Positions 37,778 to 47,184 of a stretch of DNA of 64,000 nt are shown here, piece by piece (position 1 is the first letter of the stretch; each line of letters starts with the position of its first letter). Under the pieces are notes generated by a model. That model had not been told where the DNA came from. It did no database searches and saw only the letters and a program-made list of their open reading frames with translations. The stretch lies in assembly GCA_002840505.1 (NCBI GenBank), contig PHBC01000001.1, positions 1 through 64,000 of the forward strand, given 5' to 3'. Made by a program: the position numbers and the translations under genes. The DNA comes from Deltaproteobacteria bacterium HGW-Deltaproteobacteria-2 (GTDB lineage: Bacteria > Desulfobacterota > Syntrophia > Syntrophales > Smithellaceae).

Positions 37778-38803
37778 ATGCAAGAATTGGTTAAAGTATG
37801 GTGGATTGCCTTTCGTTATCATTTTGTCCCTGCCAGTTTTCTGCCGGCCATTTTGGGCACAGTTGTGGCCTGGGCGCTAACCGGTTTCATGAATCAATGG
37901 TTTTTCTTGCTGACAGTGCTGGGAGTGACGCTCAACCATATAGCGTTGAATATGACTGACGACTATTTCGATTATCACGCCGCCGTCGATTGCCCCGATA
38001 AAAGAAATCCCTATGCCGGCGGCAGCGGCACATTAACCAGAGGCATGATTCAGCACAAACATATGCGCATGGTTTTTACATCTTTCTATCTGTTAACCAT
38101 CATCATCGGACTGTATCTTTGCACGGTTCAGACTTGGTGGATACTTGCCTTCGGTTGCCTCGGTATGGGAAGTTCCTACTTCTACACAGCGCCGCCGATC
38201 CGATACGGCTACCGCGGTCTTGGAGAAATTTCTCAATTAATCAATTTCAGTTTCACCATCGGCATGGGAGCCTTTGTCGTGCAGACGATTTCTTTTTCCC
38301 GGGAGGCCTTTCTGGTTTTGTTACCTATGGGCTTCATGATGTTTGCCATGATAATAATCAACGAAATACCGGACAGAAACGACGACGCAGCGGCAGGTAA
38401 AAACAATCTGGTTGTCAGGTTCGGCGCAGAAAAAGCTTTCTGGCTTTACGGTATCGCCATGACTTTGGCATATTCAACAATTTTATTCGCACCGCTATTG
38501 AATATGGCAAGTTTTTGGATTTATCTTGCTTTTGTAACTCTGCCCTGGACAGTGCAGGCATTCAGCATCCTGAGCAAGTACTTCAACGAACCATCTCTGC
38601 TGATACCGGCAAATTTGCTGACCATCCGTGCTCATCATCTGACAGGAATATTGTTAATCATTGCCTATCTCATTCAGGGAATGCAAAATCAGCGCGAATT
38701 CCAGCCGGCCTTTTTTGCTTTGCTGCTTCTGGCAGTTTTTTATCTGCCGGCTGCCGTGCCCGTGCTTTTCAAAGGAAATAAAAATAGCCAGCCCGCAAGT
38801 TGA
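37778..38803 (+). CDS. UbiA-family prenyltransferase (MenA-like)
   Basis: This roughly 341-residue integral membrane enzyme has about nine helices. It carries the two Asp-rich motifs for magnesium-diphosphate binding: NMTDDYFDYHAAVD (early loop) and NEIPDRNDDAAAGKNN (later loop). This, plus WWIAFRYHFVPASFLPAILGT at the N-terminus, is closest to 1,4-dihydroxy-2-naphthoate prenyltransferase (menaquinone synthesis), though other UbiA relatives are possible. I chose the ATG at 37778; a TTG-started extension of 36 residues exists but is not hydrophobic and lacks a ribosome site. Confidence 0.82.
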   Translation: MQELVKVWWIAFRYHFVPASFLPAILGTVVAWALTGFMNQWFFLLTVLGVTLNHIALNMTDDYFDYHAAVDCPDKRNPYAGGSGTLTRGMIQHKHMRMVFTSFYLLTIIIGLYLCTVQTWWILAFGCLGMGSSYFYTAPPIRYGYRGLGEISQLINFSFTIGMGAFVVQTISFSREAFLVLLPMGFMMFAMIIINEIPDRNDDAAAGKNNLVVRFGAEKAFWLYGIAMTLAYSTILFAPLLNMASFWIYLAFVTLPWTVQAFSILSKYFNEPSLLIPANLLTIRAHHLTGILLIIAYLIQGMQNQREFQPAFFALLLLAVFYLPAAVPVLFKGNKNSQPAS

Positions 38804-38874
38804 TAAACTTTGGAGGCATTTGGCTTGAAATTCGTTCAGAAAAACAATAAACTCAACCCAGAGAGGTGCATAAC

Positions 38875-39594
38875 ATGGAGATCGACCGGGAAACTTTATT
38901 AAAGCACGATGGCAAGGAAGGCCGCCCTGCTTATGTCGCTGTGGAAGGCAAGATCTATGAAGTTACGGGCAACCGACTCTGGAAAAACGGTATGCATATG
39001 AACCGGCATCAGGCAGGTACCGATCTGACAGAGGCCATTGCCGCCTCACCACACGGCAAGGACATCCTGATAAAGATTCAGGAAAAAGGCACACTGGCTA
39101 AAGAAAAAGCGGACAGACCACCGTTTCTTCCGGAATGGCTGATGCAGTTTATGGAAGCCTATCCATTTTTTAAGAGGCATCCGCATCCCATGGTCGTTCA
39201 TTTTCCCATGGCCGTCTTTATCATCGCGCCTCTTTTTCTCGCCTGGTATTACCTGATCAGTCCGTTACAGGGACTTCTTGATGCCATTTTCTACCTCTAC
39301 ATTCTGGGAACACTTTCTTTGCCGGTAGCCATCGGTACTGGACTCCTCGCCTGGCTTGTTAATTATTCGGGCAAAGCTAACCCGCTAATTATAAGGAAAA
39401 CTATTTTTTCCTTTTTGCTGTTGATTGCCGATCTGATCATCATGGCGGCTCTCATATTCAAGCCCGCAATCCTGCAAAACCCTGCAGGAACGGATTTGAT
39501 TGTGCCGGTCTTGATTTTCTTTTGCCTGCCGGTGGTCTCACTTATCGGCGAGCATGGCGGCAAGTTGGTTTTTCCCGTGTTGAAAAACAAATAA
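38875..39594 (+). CDS. Cytochrome-b5-like domain fused to a DUF2231-type membrane domain
   Basis: This 239-residue protein has an N-terminal cytochrome b5-like heme/steroid-binding domain (about 5-75; AYVAVEGKIYEVT, MHMNRHQAGTDLTEAIAASPHGK, with His residues as possible heme ligands). A four-helix membrane domain follows (about 95-235), starting HPHPMVVHFPMAVFIIAPL, a DUF2231 hallmark. It is probably a membrane-bound redox protein. It follows the prenyltransferase by 71 bases, which hints at a link with the quinone pool (inference). The ATG is set by GAGAGG at 8 bases. Confidence 0.8.
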   Translation: MEIDRETLLKHDGKEGRPAYVAVEGKIYEVTGNRLWKNGMHMNRHQAGTDLTEAIAASPHGKDILIKIQEKGTLAKEKADRPPFLPEWLMQFMEAYPFFKRHPHPMVVHFPMAVFIIAPLFLAWYYLISPLQGLLDAIFYLYILGTLSLPVAIGTGLLAWLVNYSGKANPLIIRKTIFSFLLLIADLIIMAALIFKPAILQNPAGTDLIVPVLIFFCLPVVSLIGEHGGKLVFPVLKNK

Positions 39595-39699
39595 CCCGAT
39601 CAGTCTCCTTGCCCAAAGGGAACTCAAGAATAAAAATTCTTTCCAACCCTCCCCCTTACCCCCCTCGAAAGAGGGATTTTGTCATTGATTTCCTGTTTT

Positions 39700-39861
39700 T
39701 TCTTGCAATGTTGTTTCAATGGAGTTATTTAAAACGCGATTCGATAATATCCTGCATTATGCGGAGGACGTCGATGATGCCTGTGGTTCCGCATGTTTCA
39801 CTAAAATAAATTAGCAATTTTAACGGAGATCTGAAATTTTATATTTCGAGGCCTGACTCCG
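39700..39861 (+). repeat. Two-hairpin leader, copy 1
   Basis: The copy has the TTGCAA...GTTATTTAAAAC block, the long hairpin 39759-39794 (ATGCGGA / TCCGCAT outer arms; inner arm partly mismatched), GTTTCACTAAAATAAAT, then, 37 bases later, the small hairpin TGAAA-7-TTTCG (39832-39848) and GCCTGACTCC. It lies 50 bases before the lipoprotein gene. Confidence 0.8.
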
Positions 39862-39911
39862 TGAACGATATATTACAATTTTTCAAATTAACTAAAAGGA
39901 GTAATTTCGTT

Positions 39912-40805
39912 ATGAAAAAGATAAAAATTGGTCGACTTGCTCTGATGTCTTTATTCTGCGTCATAGTTCTTTCGGCCTGCGCAAGTGCACCGGTTGGCAA
40001 ATATAAGGTGCTGAAGGATTCAAGCCAGTCTCTTTTAACGAATACAACGGACACGTACACGCGAATTGAAAAACTTCAGGCACGTTTTGTCGTAACCGCA
40101 GCTGAAGACAAGCCGATAGATTTAAACACCTTCAAGCCGTTGATAGGTGGGCAGAGTTTTGATATTACTCCTGCTCTAAGATACAGAGAGCAAGCTTTCG
40201 AGGTTCTTGTAAAATACCTCAATGTATTGAGTGTACTGGCTTCAAAAGATTATTTGTCAGATATCGACAAGGCTTCCATAGAACTTTCAAGTAGCCTGCA
40301 AACATTGATAGAAAAAACAAATGCTGTTGATGCTGCTAACGCCGCAAAAGTTGCAGGAATTTTTGGAACACTGGTTGATACATTAAGCCGGCCCATCGTT
40401 GAAGCAAAGCGAATTGATGCATTAAAAACCATCATGGATTCGTCACAGGAGGATCTGCAAACACTTACGAAGCTCCTAACGGGAAGCAATACAAAAATTA
40501 AAGGATTTATTGAAGAGGCTCGCAAATCAATCATTAACCATGCAAATGCAGCCAGACCCCAGTATAACTCGCCCCTTCGTTATGACTATGACAAAAATAT
40601 TGCCGATCAATTACAGGAAATCGAGGAGATATCGGCATCACTGGATGCAATCAACAAAGGAATAGAAAAAATACCTGCCGCACATAAAGAAATAAGAGTT
40701 TCATTAGATCAAAAACAAAATAGCATTGAAGCACTGAAAGGCTTGGTCCAGGAAGTCCAGAGGGCGAATAAATTCTATAGAAGCCTGTCTCAGACAAAAT
40801 CATAA
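39912..40805 (+). CDS. Lipoprotein with coiled coils, unknown function
   Basis: This 297-residue protein starts at the ATG behind AAAAGGAG. It has lipobox LSAC (about Cys23) and then an almost entirely helical mature part rich in Ala, Asp, Lys and Leu, with predicted coiled coils (EIEEISASLDAINKGIEKI and the last 60 residues). No family recognised. It is the first gene of a three-gene unit with a coiled-coil protein and a patatin-like phospholipase; possibly an immunity or tethering partner (inference). Confidence 0.7.
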   Translation: MKKIKIGRLALMSLFCVIVLSACASAPVGKYKVLKDSSQSLLTNTTDTYTRIEKLQARFVVTAAEDKPIDLNTFKPLIGGQSFDITPALRYREQAFEVLVKYLNVLSVLASKDYLSDIDKASIELSSSLQTLIEKTNAVDAANAAKVAGIFGTLVDTLSRPIVEAKRIDALKTIMDSSQEDLQTLTKLLTGSNTKIKGFIEEARKSIINHANAARPQYNSPLRYDYDKNIADQLQEIEEISASLDAINKGIEKIPAAHKEIRVSLDQKQNSIEALKGLVQEVQRANKFYRSLSQTKS

Positions 40806-40819
40806 ATGGAGGTAGATAC

Positions 40820-41146
40820 ATGAGCCATGAATTAGTGGAAAAAACTGCCGGCCTGGCATCACGCGTCAACAACCTTGCTGTTAAACAGTCGGGTATTTCC
40901 AGCAGGCAGCTGTTGATTCAACAGGATAAGCTGATCAAGCTTGCGATGGTTGCTATTGTACAAGATCTCGAATGCGAAAAGCCAGCGTACAAAAAAGCCA
41001 TAGATGGTCTAAATAAAGCAATAAAGGCAGTTGATGACGCGGATAAGGATATTTCTAAAGTTGGTGACGCGATCAAACGGGTAAAGCAGGCTATCGATCT
41101 GATAACTAAAGTAGTAGAGGTAGCGGCCGCATCAGCATGTATTTAA
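40820..41146 (+). CDS. Small helical protein of unknown function
   Basis: This 108-residue protein is helical throughout: Ala/Lys/Asp-rich heptads in ALNKAIKAVDDADKDISKV-like segments in the second half. It has no signal peptide. GGAGGTAG precedes the ATG, 14 bases after the lipoprotein stop, so it is co-transcribed. No family recognised; it could be a small partner or chaperone of the phospholipase downstream. Confidence 0.6.
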   Translation: MSHELVEKTAGLASRVNNLAVKQSGISSRQLLIQQDKLIKLAMVAIVQDLECEKPAYKKAIDGLNKAIKAVDDADKDISKVGDAIKRVKQAIDLITKVVEVAAASACI

Positions 41147-41272
41147 AATAAAGCATTAGAAAAGTTTCATCTCTGCGATATTCGAATGGACATCGGTAAT
41201 GTCCATTAACCGCCATCATAACCGATAGACTTAATAAAATATCAATTGCCGTATAATTGCAGGAGGAAAGTT

Positions 41273-43537
41273 ATGGGAAAAGGCGCTGGCAAAAAACATG
41301 ATAAGAAAAGTTTTTATGTTATCGGCGACAGTGAAGACTTGGAATATTTTGGAGCAAAGAATATTATCGATGCCGAATTACAGTTAATTAACAAAAAATA
41401 TGAAAAAGAACCAAAACAAACTAAAGATCTCGCAGGCCTTTCTCTTTCCGGCGGAGGGATTCGTTCCGCCAGCTTTTCTCTGGGCATCATGCAGGCGCTG
41501 GCTTATAAAAACTGGTTGAGTAAAATAGACTATCTTTCAACCGTATCCGGCGGCGGATATATCGGGACCAGTCTGACCTGGCTTTTAAGTAAGAAATGGC
41601 AATTGTTAGATAAAGACTTTGATACCAGCCCTGACAATTTTCCTTACGTTACTTATCCGATGTGCGGTAAAGTGAATAACAAACCGGATGAAGACTGTAC
41701 AAAAGACTCGATGAGCGTGAAGGTCCGCGGTAAGCTGCTGCATTATTTGCGGCAAAATGCCAAATACCTTACTCCCGGCAGCGGCATCAACATCTTTTCG
41801 CTTATAGCTGTTTTGCTGCGTGGAATTGCCCTCGGACTGTTTACGTATTTTGCACTGCTCGTCCTTCTTTTCTTACTGCTTAATATGTCGAGTTTATATT
41901 GTCCGATAATGCTTCCGGGTTTAAACTGTTTCCTGTTAACAGCATCTTTGATATTGGTATCGTATCTTGTAACGCTGCCGTTTTATTCCCTTGGAACATA
42001 TATTTTCAAACGTACAAAGAACAAGGCTTATTTTCTGCGCCGCGGCTATGAAAAGTTAGCGGGAATTCTTTTGCCTTTGGCTCTCGCATTGGCGGTTTTG
42101 GGCAGCATACCTTTTGTAAGTGAATGGTTAGACAAAAGTCTGAATTCAGATGCTTTAAAACGCATATATTCCTCAATTACAGGAACGGACATACAGGCAA
42201 CCGGTGTTTCTGTTATTTCCATTATTGTCGGTGTCATATCCAGCATTGCGGCCTTTTTCAAAACAAATAAGGTCAAGTCTAGTAAAATTACCGTTGGCTT
42301 TTTCGTGGCTATCGGTACTGCTGCGCTTTTATTCGGGATACTGATTCTTGCTTATCAGACGTCACTGCAAATACCTGTATGGTTTCCAGTTAATGTGACT
42401 GTAATCTTAGCCGCTGCTGTTGTGATCTTCGCGATTTTAGTTAATTTAAATCACGTCTCTGTCCACCGTTACTACCGTGACCGCCTGATGGAAACATTCA
42501 TGCCCGATTTAGCAAGTATAATGACGAATGATTATAAAAGATCGCACAAGGCCGAAGAAGCGAATGAAAAAAGGCTCCATGAAGTTTTCGACAAAAAGGG
42601 AAATCCGGAGTATTTCGGTCCGTACCACATCATCAATACAAACGTGGTTCTTCCATCTTCCAAAAGAGCGATATTTCGTGGGCGCGGTGGTGACAATTTC
42701 ATTATGAGTCCCCTTTATTGCGGCGGCAACGCTACGGGATGGCTCAAAACCGAGAAATACATGGGAGGAGAATTGACCCTTGCTTCCGCTATGGCAATTT
42801 CGGGAGCTGCCGTAAATCCGGATGCGGGCTGTGGTGGGGATGGAATTACGCGTCAGCCTTTATTATCAATACTCATGGGGATATTGAATCTACGTCTTGG
42901 TTACTGGGTACCCAATCCTAATCCTCACGAATCGGAAGGCGCGATCAGACCTTCCGCACCGAATTATTTTTGGCCCGGCCTGTGGGAAATTATCTTTCGT
43001 TACAGATTAAATGAGAAGGCATATTTTCTCCAGCTTACGGATGGAGGTCATTTTGAAAATCTTGCCCTGTATGAGATGATTCGCCGCAGATTAAAACTAA
43101 TCATTGTTTGCGACGGCGCGGCTGACCCCCAATGCACTTTTTCCGAATTAGCCAATGCCATGCAAAAAGTGCGCACGGATTTTGGAGCTCTAATTATAAT
43201 TGAAGATGAAATGCTGAAAGATCTTATGCCATCAAAGAAAATGGATCAGGTCAAAGTGGCAAAGAGGGGCTTTCTGAAGGCTAAAATAATATATGCCGAC
43301 AACAGCAAGGGAAGACTGATTTATATTAATACAACGTTCTGCGAAGGACTGAGCGCCGACATCTACGGTTATAAGAGAGAACATCCTTCTTTCCCCGAAG
43401 AACCGACAAGCGATCAATTCTTCAATGAAAAACAATTCGAGGCATATCGCGAATTAGGCTATCATATTGCCTGGAGTATGATGAAGGATGATGAAGTCAT
43501 AAGTGATCCAATCGTGAAAGAAGTCATGGAAATATAA
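41273..43537 (+). CDS. Patatin/cPLA2-like membrane phospholipase
   Basis: This 754-residue protein splits its lipase domain around a membrane block. The N-terminal part has the oxyanion motif LSLSGGGIRSASF (57-68) and nucleophile Ser92 in STVSGGGYIG. Four to six hydrophobic helices follow (about 180-390), then the C-terminal part with the catalytic Asp in QLTDGGHFENLALY. The GG motifs resemble cytosolic phospholipase A2 and large bacterial patatins. The start is the ATG behind AGGAGG. It would hydrolyse membrane phospholipids or lysophospholipids, so it needs control; partner genes lie just upstream. Comparable enzymes occur as effectors in defence and toxin systems (family knowledge); the role here is unproven. 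Confidence 0.85.
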   Translation: MGKGAGKKHDKKSFYVIGDSEDLEYFGAKNIIDAELQLINKKYEKEPKQTKDLAGLSLSGGGIRSASFSLGIMQALAYKNWLSKIDYLSTVSGGGYIGTSLTWLLSKKWQLLDKDFDTSPDNFPYVTYPMCGKVNNKPDEDCTKDSMSVKVRGKLLHYLRQNAKYLTPGSGINIFSLIAVLLRGIALGLFTYFALLVLLFLLLNMSSLYCPIMLPGLNCFLLTASLILVSYLVTLPFYSLGTYIFKRTKNKAYFLRRGYEKLAGILLPLALALAVLGSIPFVSEWLDKSLNSDALKRIYSSITGTDIQATGVSVISIIVGVISSIAAFFKTNKVKSSKITVGFFVAIGTAALLFGILILAYQTSLQIPVWFPVNVTVILAAAVVIFAILVNLNHVSVHRYYRDRLMETFMPDLASIMTNDYKRSHKAEEANEKRLHEVFDKKGNPEYFGPYHIINTNVVLPSSKRAIFRGRGGDNFIMSPLYCGGNATGWLKTEKYMGGELTLASAMAISGAAVNPDAGCGGDGITRQPLLSILMGILNLRLGYWVPNPNPHESEGAIRPSAPNYFWPGLWEIIFRYRLNEKAYFLQLTDGGHFENLALYEMIRRRLKLIIVCDGAADPQCTFSELANAMQKVRTDFGALIIIEDEMLKDLMPSKKMDQVKVAKRGFLKAKIIYADNSKGRLIYINTTFCEGLSADIYGYKREHPSFPEEPTSDQFFNEKQFEAYRELGYHIAWSMMKDDEVISDPIVKEVMEI

Positions 43538-43593
43538 ATCTTCTTTTCTTGCTTGAGGGAAGGGATTGAGTAATGGTGAAATATTTCTTCTTT

Positions 43594-43645
43594 GTCATTC
43601 CAGTCCCGCATACGCGGGATGTTACTCCGACGGGAATCCAGTCTC
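43594..43645. repeat. GTCATTCC-type palindromic repeat
   Basis: Contains TCCCGCATACGCGGGA and the GGGAATCCAG end. Same family as at 23873, 50370, 52494, 54868, 59886, 60750, 61769, 61979 and 62899. Confidence 0.65.
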
Positions 43646-43694
43646 TTTTAAGTCACGCTTCACCATTCACTCTTAACCCTTAAATCTTAATACT

Positions 43695-43860
43695 TTTTTC
43701 TTGCATTCTTTATTGAATGAAGTTATTTAAAACCTGCTTCAACAAAAGTCCCACACTATGCGGAGGGCGTCGATGATGCCTTTGGTTCCGCATGTTTCAT
43801 TAAAATAAATCTGCAACTTAAGCTGGACACTGAAAGCTTATCTTTCAAGTCCTGACCCCT
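43695..43860 (+). repeat. Two-hairpin leader, copy 2
   Basis: Long hairpin 43758-43793 (perfect outer arms ATGCGGA / TCCGCAT, inner arm with a G-T wobble). Small hairpin TGAAA-gcttatc-TTTCA (43831-43847), again 37 bases further on. It precedes the hemopexin-metallopeptidase gene. Confidence 0.85.
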
Positions 43861-43921
43861 AAACATACAGGGATCAACAAACAAGTAACGCAGAATAAAA
43901 CACCTGAAAGGAGAACAAATT

Positions 43922-45193
43922 ATGACAGGTCAATGGATCGATGCAAGCCTCAACGGCGGCGGCCCATACGCCGCGAAATCCTACTTTTTCAAAGGCGACC
44001 AATATTTCCGATACGACTGGGCATCCGATAAGACCGAGTTTGGAACCGAACCTGTTCTGAGGGCATGGAAATTGTCCCTGGCTTTTGCGGGCGACTTTGA
44101 TGCCGCGCTTGACGGCAGAGGCAAATATGCCGGTAAAGCCTATTTCTTCAAGGCCGGTGAATATGCCCGTTATGACTGGAAATCGGACAGCGGTGACGCT
44201 GGATTTCCGCAACCACTGAGTGCCTGGGGCCTCCCCGGTGATTTTGGCACTGGCATAACGTCCTGCCTCAATGGCGAAGGACCGTTTGAGGGTAAAGCCT
44301 TTTTCTTTAAAAATGATTCCTACGTCCGCTACGACTGGGCTACTGAACGTATCGATGCGGGGTATCCACAGCCTCTCAGCGCCTGGAATCTGCCGGGCGT
44401 CTTCGCTACCGGGTTTGACGCCTGTCTTAACGGACGCGGTTCTTACAAAGGAAAAGCCTATTTCTTTAAAGGCGATTCCTACTGCCGCTATGATTGGGCA
44501 ACGGACAAACCGGATCAAGAGCCACGCGTCCTGCTCCGGAACTGGCCGGGCCTGCTGGAATTGTTGGCTGCCGGGCTGGCGAAGAGCGAAGCGCTCAAAT
44601 GGATCTGGGCGGCACAGCCGCAAGTGACCGCCTACATGTCCTGGCTGCAAACAGGTGCGACATTTACCTTCCCGTTGCCACTGTTCGAACAGGCATTGCG
44701 GACACATTTCCATATTGATCCAGCCTGGCCGGCCAACAAGAAGCTTGGATATTTGAACACAATTGCCGCCAATTTTGCCGGCCTCACACAGGCTCTCGAC
44801 AAAAGCTCGACTATCTTCAGGGCCCACTCGGACAAGGAGGCGGCTGCAAACGGATACGCGGGACCCGACGGAACAGCCAATGTCCGGGCCTACACCACCT
44901 TCAACGACAAGGTGAGCTTTACAACACTGTTTCCACAAGGATGCGGCCCTAACTGTCGTGCGGCTATTGTAGCACATGAAGTTATCCATTATGTGGATAA
45001 TAATAGTGGCGCCGCTAACAATCACATTCCTGAATGGTACGAACCACCGCAAGCCGATCCGAAAATACCCAAACACTACTCGGCACAAACCGCCGATGAA
45101 GCCATTCACAACTCTTGCAGTTACGCCTCTTTCTCAGCCCATCTGTATTACGGTGATGACCGGCGGTATGGCTATGGTCGTATCATGGACTGA
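43922..45193 (+). CDS. Hemopexin-propeller metallopeptidase
   Basis: This 423-residue protein has four hemopexin-like repeats (about 1-205), each with the pattern GxxxGKAYFFKGDxYxRYDWxxD, enough for one complete four-blade propeller. The C-terminal domain carries the zinc motif HEVIH (His352, Glu353, His356), with a later HNSCSYASFSAHL segment recalling the end of M35-like (deuterolysin) peptidases. There is no signal peptide, so export would need a special route or cell lysis. Bacterial hemopexin-repeat proteins can bind metal, heme or host proteins (family knowledge). A ribosome site (GAAAGGAG) precedes the ATG. Confidence 0.82.
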   Translation: MTGQWIDASLNGGGPYAAKSYFFKGDQYFRYDWASDKTEFGTEPVLRAWKLSLAFAGDFDAALDGRGKYAGKAYFFKAGEYARYDWKSDSGDAGFPQPLSAWGLPGDFGTGITSCLNGEGPFEGKAFFFKNDSYVRYDWATERIDAGYPQPLSAWNLPGVFATGFDACLNGRGSYKGKAYFFKGDSYCRYDWATDKPDQEPRVLLRNWPGLLELLAAGLAKSEALKWIWAAQPQVTAYMSWLQTGATFTFPLPLFEQALRTHFHIDPAWPANKKLGYLNTIAANFAGLTQALDKSSTIFRAHSDKEAAANGYAGPDGTANVRAYTTFNDKVSFTTLFPQGCGPNCRAAIVAHEVIHYVDNNSGAANNHIPEWYEPPQADPKIPKHYSAQTADEAIHNSCSYASFSAHLYYGDDRRYGYGRIMD

Positions 45194-45250
45194 TCGCACT
45201 GATATGAGGAGAGGTTGATAATTCACTATATAAAAAAGGAGGACCAATCA

Positions 45251-45325
45251 ATGAATCATAATGAACAAATCGCAATGGCGGTGTGTGTCAAGATGCTTCA
45301 AATAATCAACGGGTTTGACCCGTAA
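45251..45325 (+). CDS. 24-residue micro-ORF
   Basis: MNHNEQIAMAVCVKMLQI... (24 residues) is preceded by a very strong ribosome site (AAAAGGAGG) 8 bases from the ATG. It lies between the hemopexin gene and the first paralogue. After the stop, a hairpin-like segment and a second ribosome site lead to the next gene, so it may be a leader peptide. Coding status is unproven. Confidence 0.35.
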   Translation: MNHNEQIAMAVCVKMLQIINGFDP

Positions 45326-45482
45326 CGCAGGCAGCGTTGCTGTACGGGGTAAACGGTTATTCACTGACCCGGGTGTTGCTGGTTAAACAAATTTTTATAA
45401 GGACATAAAGTTGCCGCACTTCTGGTCTTATAGCCGCTACATTTTTCGCTAATCAAAAAACAAACTTAAAGGAGGTACTGTC

Positions 45483-47069
45483 ATGGCTCTTGTTGCTCCA
45501 GATGTTATGTTGAATTCAATCATGGGTAAGGTATATAACATTTTAACGAATGGTGACGATACTGTACCCAAATCCGAAGATAACTTTTTCAGTTGGGCAA
45601 CCCCTGGTATTCCGATATCCCCTGAAGATTTCAGATTCCTCAAGCAGGGGCTTACCGGAGTAGTTCGCAAAGCCGCCTTGGATGAAATGCGCACGACCAA
45701 TACGGACGGTTCGAAAGAGGAAACAAAACAACCTGAACTGACCCCTGCCCTGCTGGAACAATTACGCGCAACCGATGCCGCGCAGCTTATCCGCCAGGCT
45801 GAGGATTTTGCCCGCCTGGTCGATTTCGTCCCCGACGTAGCGGCAAACACCAATAATCAATTTGCCAGCCTGAGTGTCATGAATAACGAAGGAACGTTGT
45901 CTGAACGATACGAGTATATTCTGCGCATGAGTCAGGTGATGAAATCAGAACTCCCTGATGCTACAAAACAAAAAATTGAGAAATTCAGAAACCTGCTTCA
46001 GGTCACCAAAACTAAAAAGAATCTTATCGATGACAGCGAAACACAAGTCACGGAACCCAGTCCTTTGGTTCAGGTCTACAACGAAAAGATGAAGAATTAC
46101 ATCGATGCCGCACTGGAATATAACATGCATCGCATTGATGCATTGTCGGCCGATAACCAGAAAGCCGTGCAATATTGGGCCATCAACGCCAACATTCTGC
46201 GAAATAAAGTCAAAGCAGCCATGGCTGACTGGGTTTCCAGCGGCTATAAAGACGATTACGAACAGATCGCCGCGTTTATTGATCAAGTCATGCAACGCGA
46301 CATGTCCCTTCTGAAAGCCCAGTATCGGGATGATCTTGAAAAAGCACGACTCACCGGCCTGGCTTCCGGCAGTGATTTTTTCTACAGTGCGGCAGTCCCG
46401 GGAGATTTTATTGATGCTTCCGGTTGGACCGAATTTTCTTTCACCTCAACTGATTACAATAACAGTTCAAACTCAAGTTATAGCATGAAAAGCTCCAAAA
46501 CCAGAGCCGGAGGGAGTTATTTTGGTATTTTTGGCGGCGGCGGTTCCGCAAGCAGTGCCAGCGGGTCGTCGCAGTCTCATGTTCAGTTCGATTCCGATTA
46601 CTTCACTTTACGTTTCAAGATTGCTCAGGTGCCGATTGTGCGCCCATGGTTCAAGACAGCCTATCTTTCCAGTAAAACCTGGCGCATGGATCAAAATAAT
46701 CCGCAGGCCAAAGGCGAAATGGTTTCAGACGGCGGCACTCCCCCCAAAGGCCTCATTCCGGCTTATCCGACAACCATGATACTTATCAAAGACCTGTGGA
46801 TGTGTTCCGCCAAGTCGAGCGGTTTTTCCGACGCGTTTTCCAGTTGGGAGAGATCTTCTGCCGGTGGCGGCGGCATGTTATCGTTGGGGCCATTCACATT
46901 CGGCGCGTCACACTCGCGAAGCTCTGCCAGCGGACAAAGCTCTGCTGATTATCACTACGACAGCGATACACAGACAATGAGAGTGCCCGGAACTCAAATC
47001 ATCGGCTTTAAATGCCATGTGTTTCCGAAATCGCCTGATCCCCTGCCTAATATTACTGAATGGATTTGA
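45483..47069 (+). CDS. Protein of unknown family, paralogue 1
   Basis: This 528-residue protein has no signal peptide. The N-terminal two thirds are helical. The C-terminal part is beta-rich and begins at WTEFSFTSTD, with two Ser/Gly-rich low-complexity loops (SYFGIFGGGGSASSASG and SAGGGGMLSLGPFTFGASHS). Between these loops is a conserved core: VPIVRPWF, then W, SDGGTPPKGLIPAYPT and MILIKDLWM. The same core occurs in the next gene (LLRPWF, SDGGDPPQGLCSSYPV, VVFARKIVI), so the two are paralogues. No known domain recognised. Strong ribosome site (AAAGGAGG). Confidence 0.7.
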   Translation: MALVAPDVMLNSIMGKVYNILTNGDDTVPKSEDNFFSWATPGIPISPEDFRFLKQGLTGVVRKAALDEMRTTNTDGSKEETKQPELTPALLEQLRATDAAQLIRQAEDFARLVDFVPDVAANTNNQFASLSVMNNEGTLSERYEYILRMSQVMKSELPDATKQKIEKFRNLLQVTKTKKNLIDDSETQVTEPSPLVQVYNEKMKNYIDAALEYNMHRIDALSADNQKAVQYWAINANILRNKVKAAMADWVSSGYKDDYEQIAAFIDQVMQRDMSLLKAQYRDDLEKARLTGLASGSDFFYSAAVPGDFIDASGWTEFSFTSTDYNNSSNSSYSMKSSKTRAGGSYFGIFGGGGSASSASGSSQSHVQFDSDYFTLRFKIAQVPIVRPWFKTAYLSSKTWRMDQNNPQAKGEMVSDGGTPPKGLIPAYPTTMILIKDLWMCSAKSSGFSDAFSSWERSSAGGGGMLSLGPFTFGASHSRSSASGQSSADYHYDSDTQTMRVPGTQIIGFKCHVFPKSPDPLPNITEWI

Positions 47070-47184
47070 GAAAACCAGGCACTTCATCAGCTCAGGGATA
47101 CTGAAAAGCACTGAAAAAGAACGTATAGTCTGGAGGTGAAGACCTCCAGACTATACAATTAAAAAAGAAAGGAAAATTTGATTT

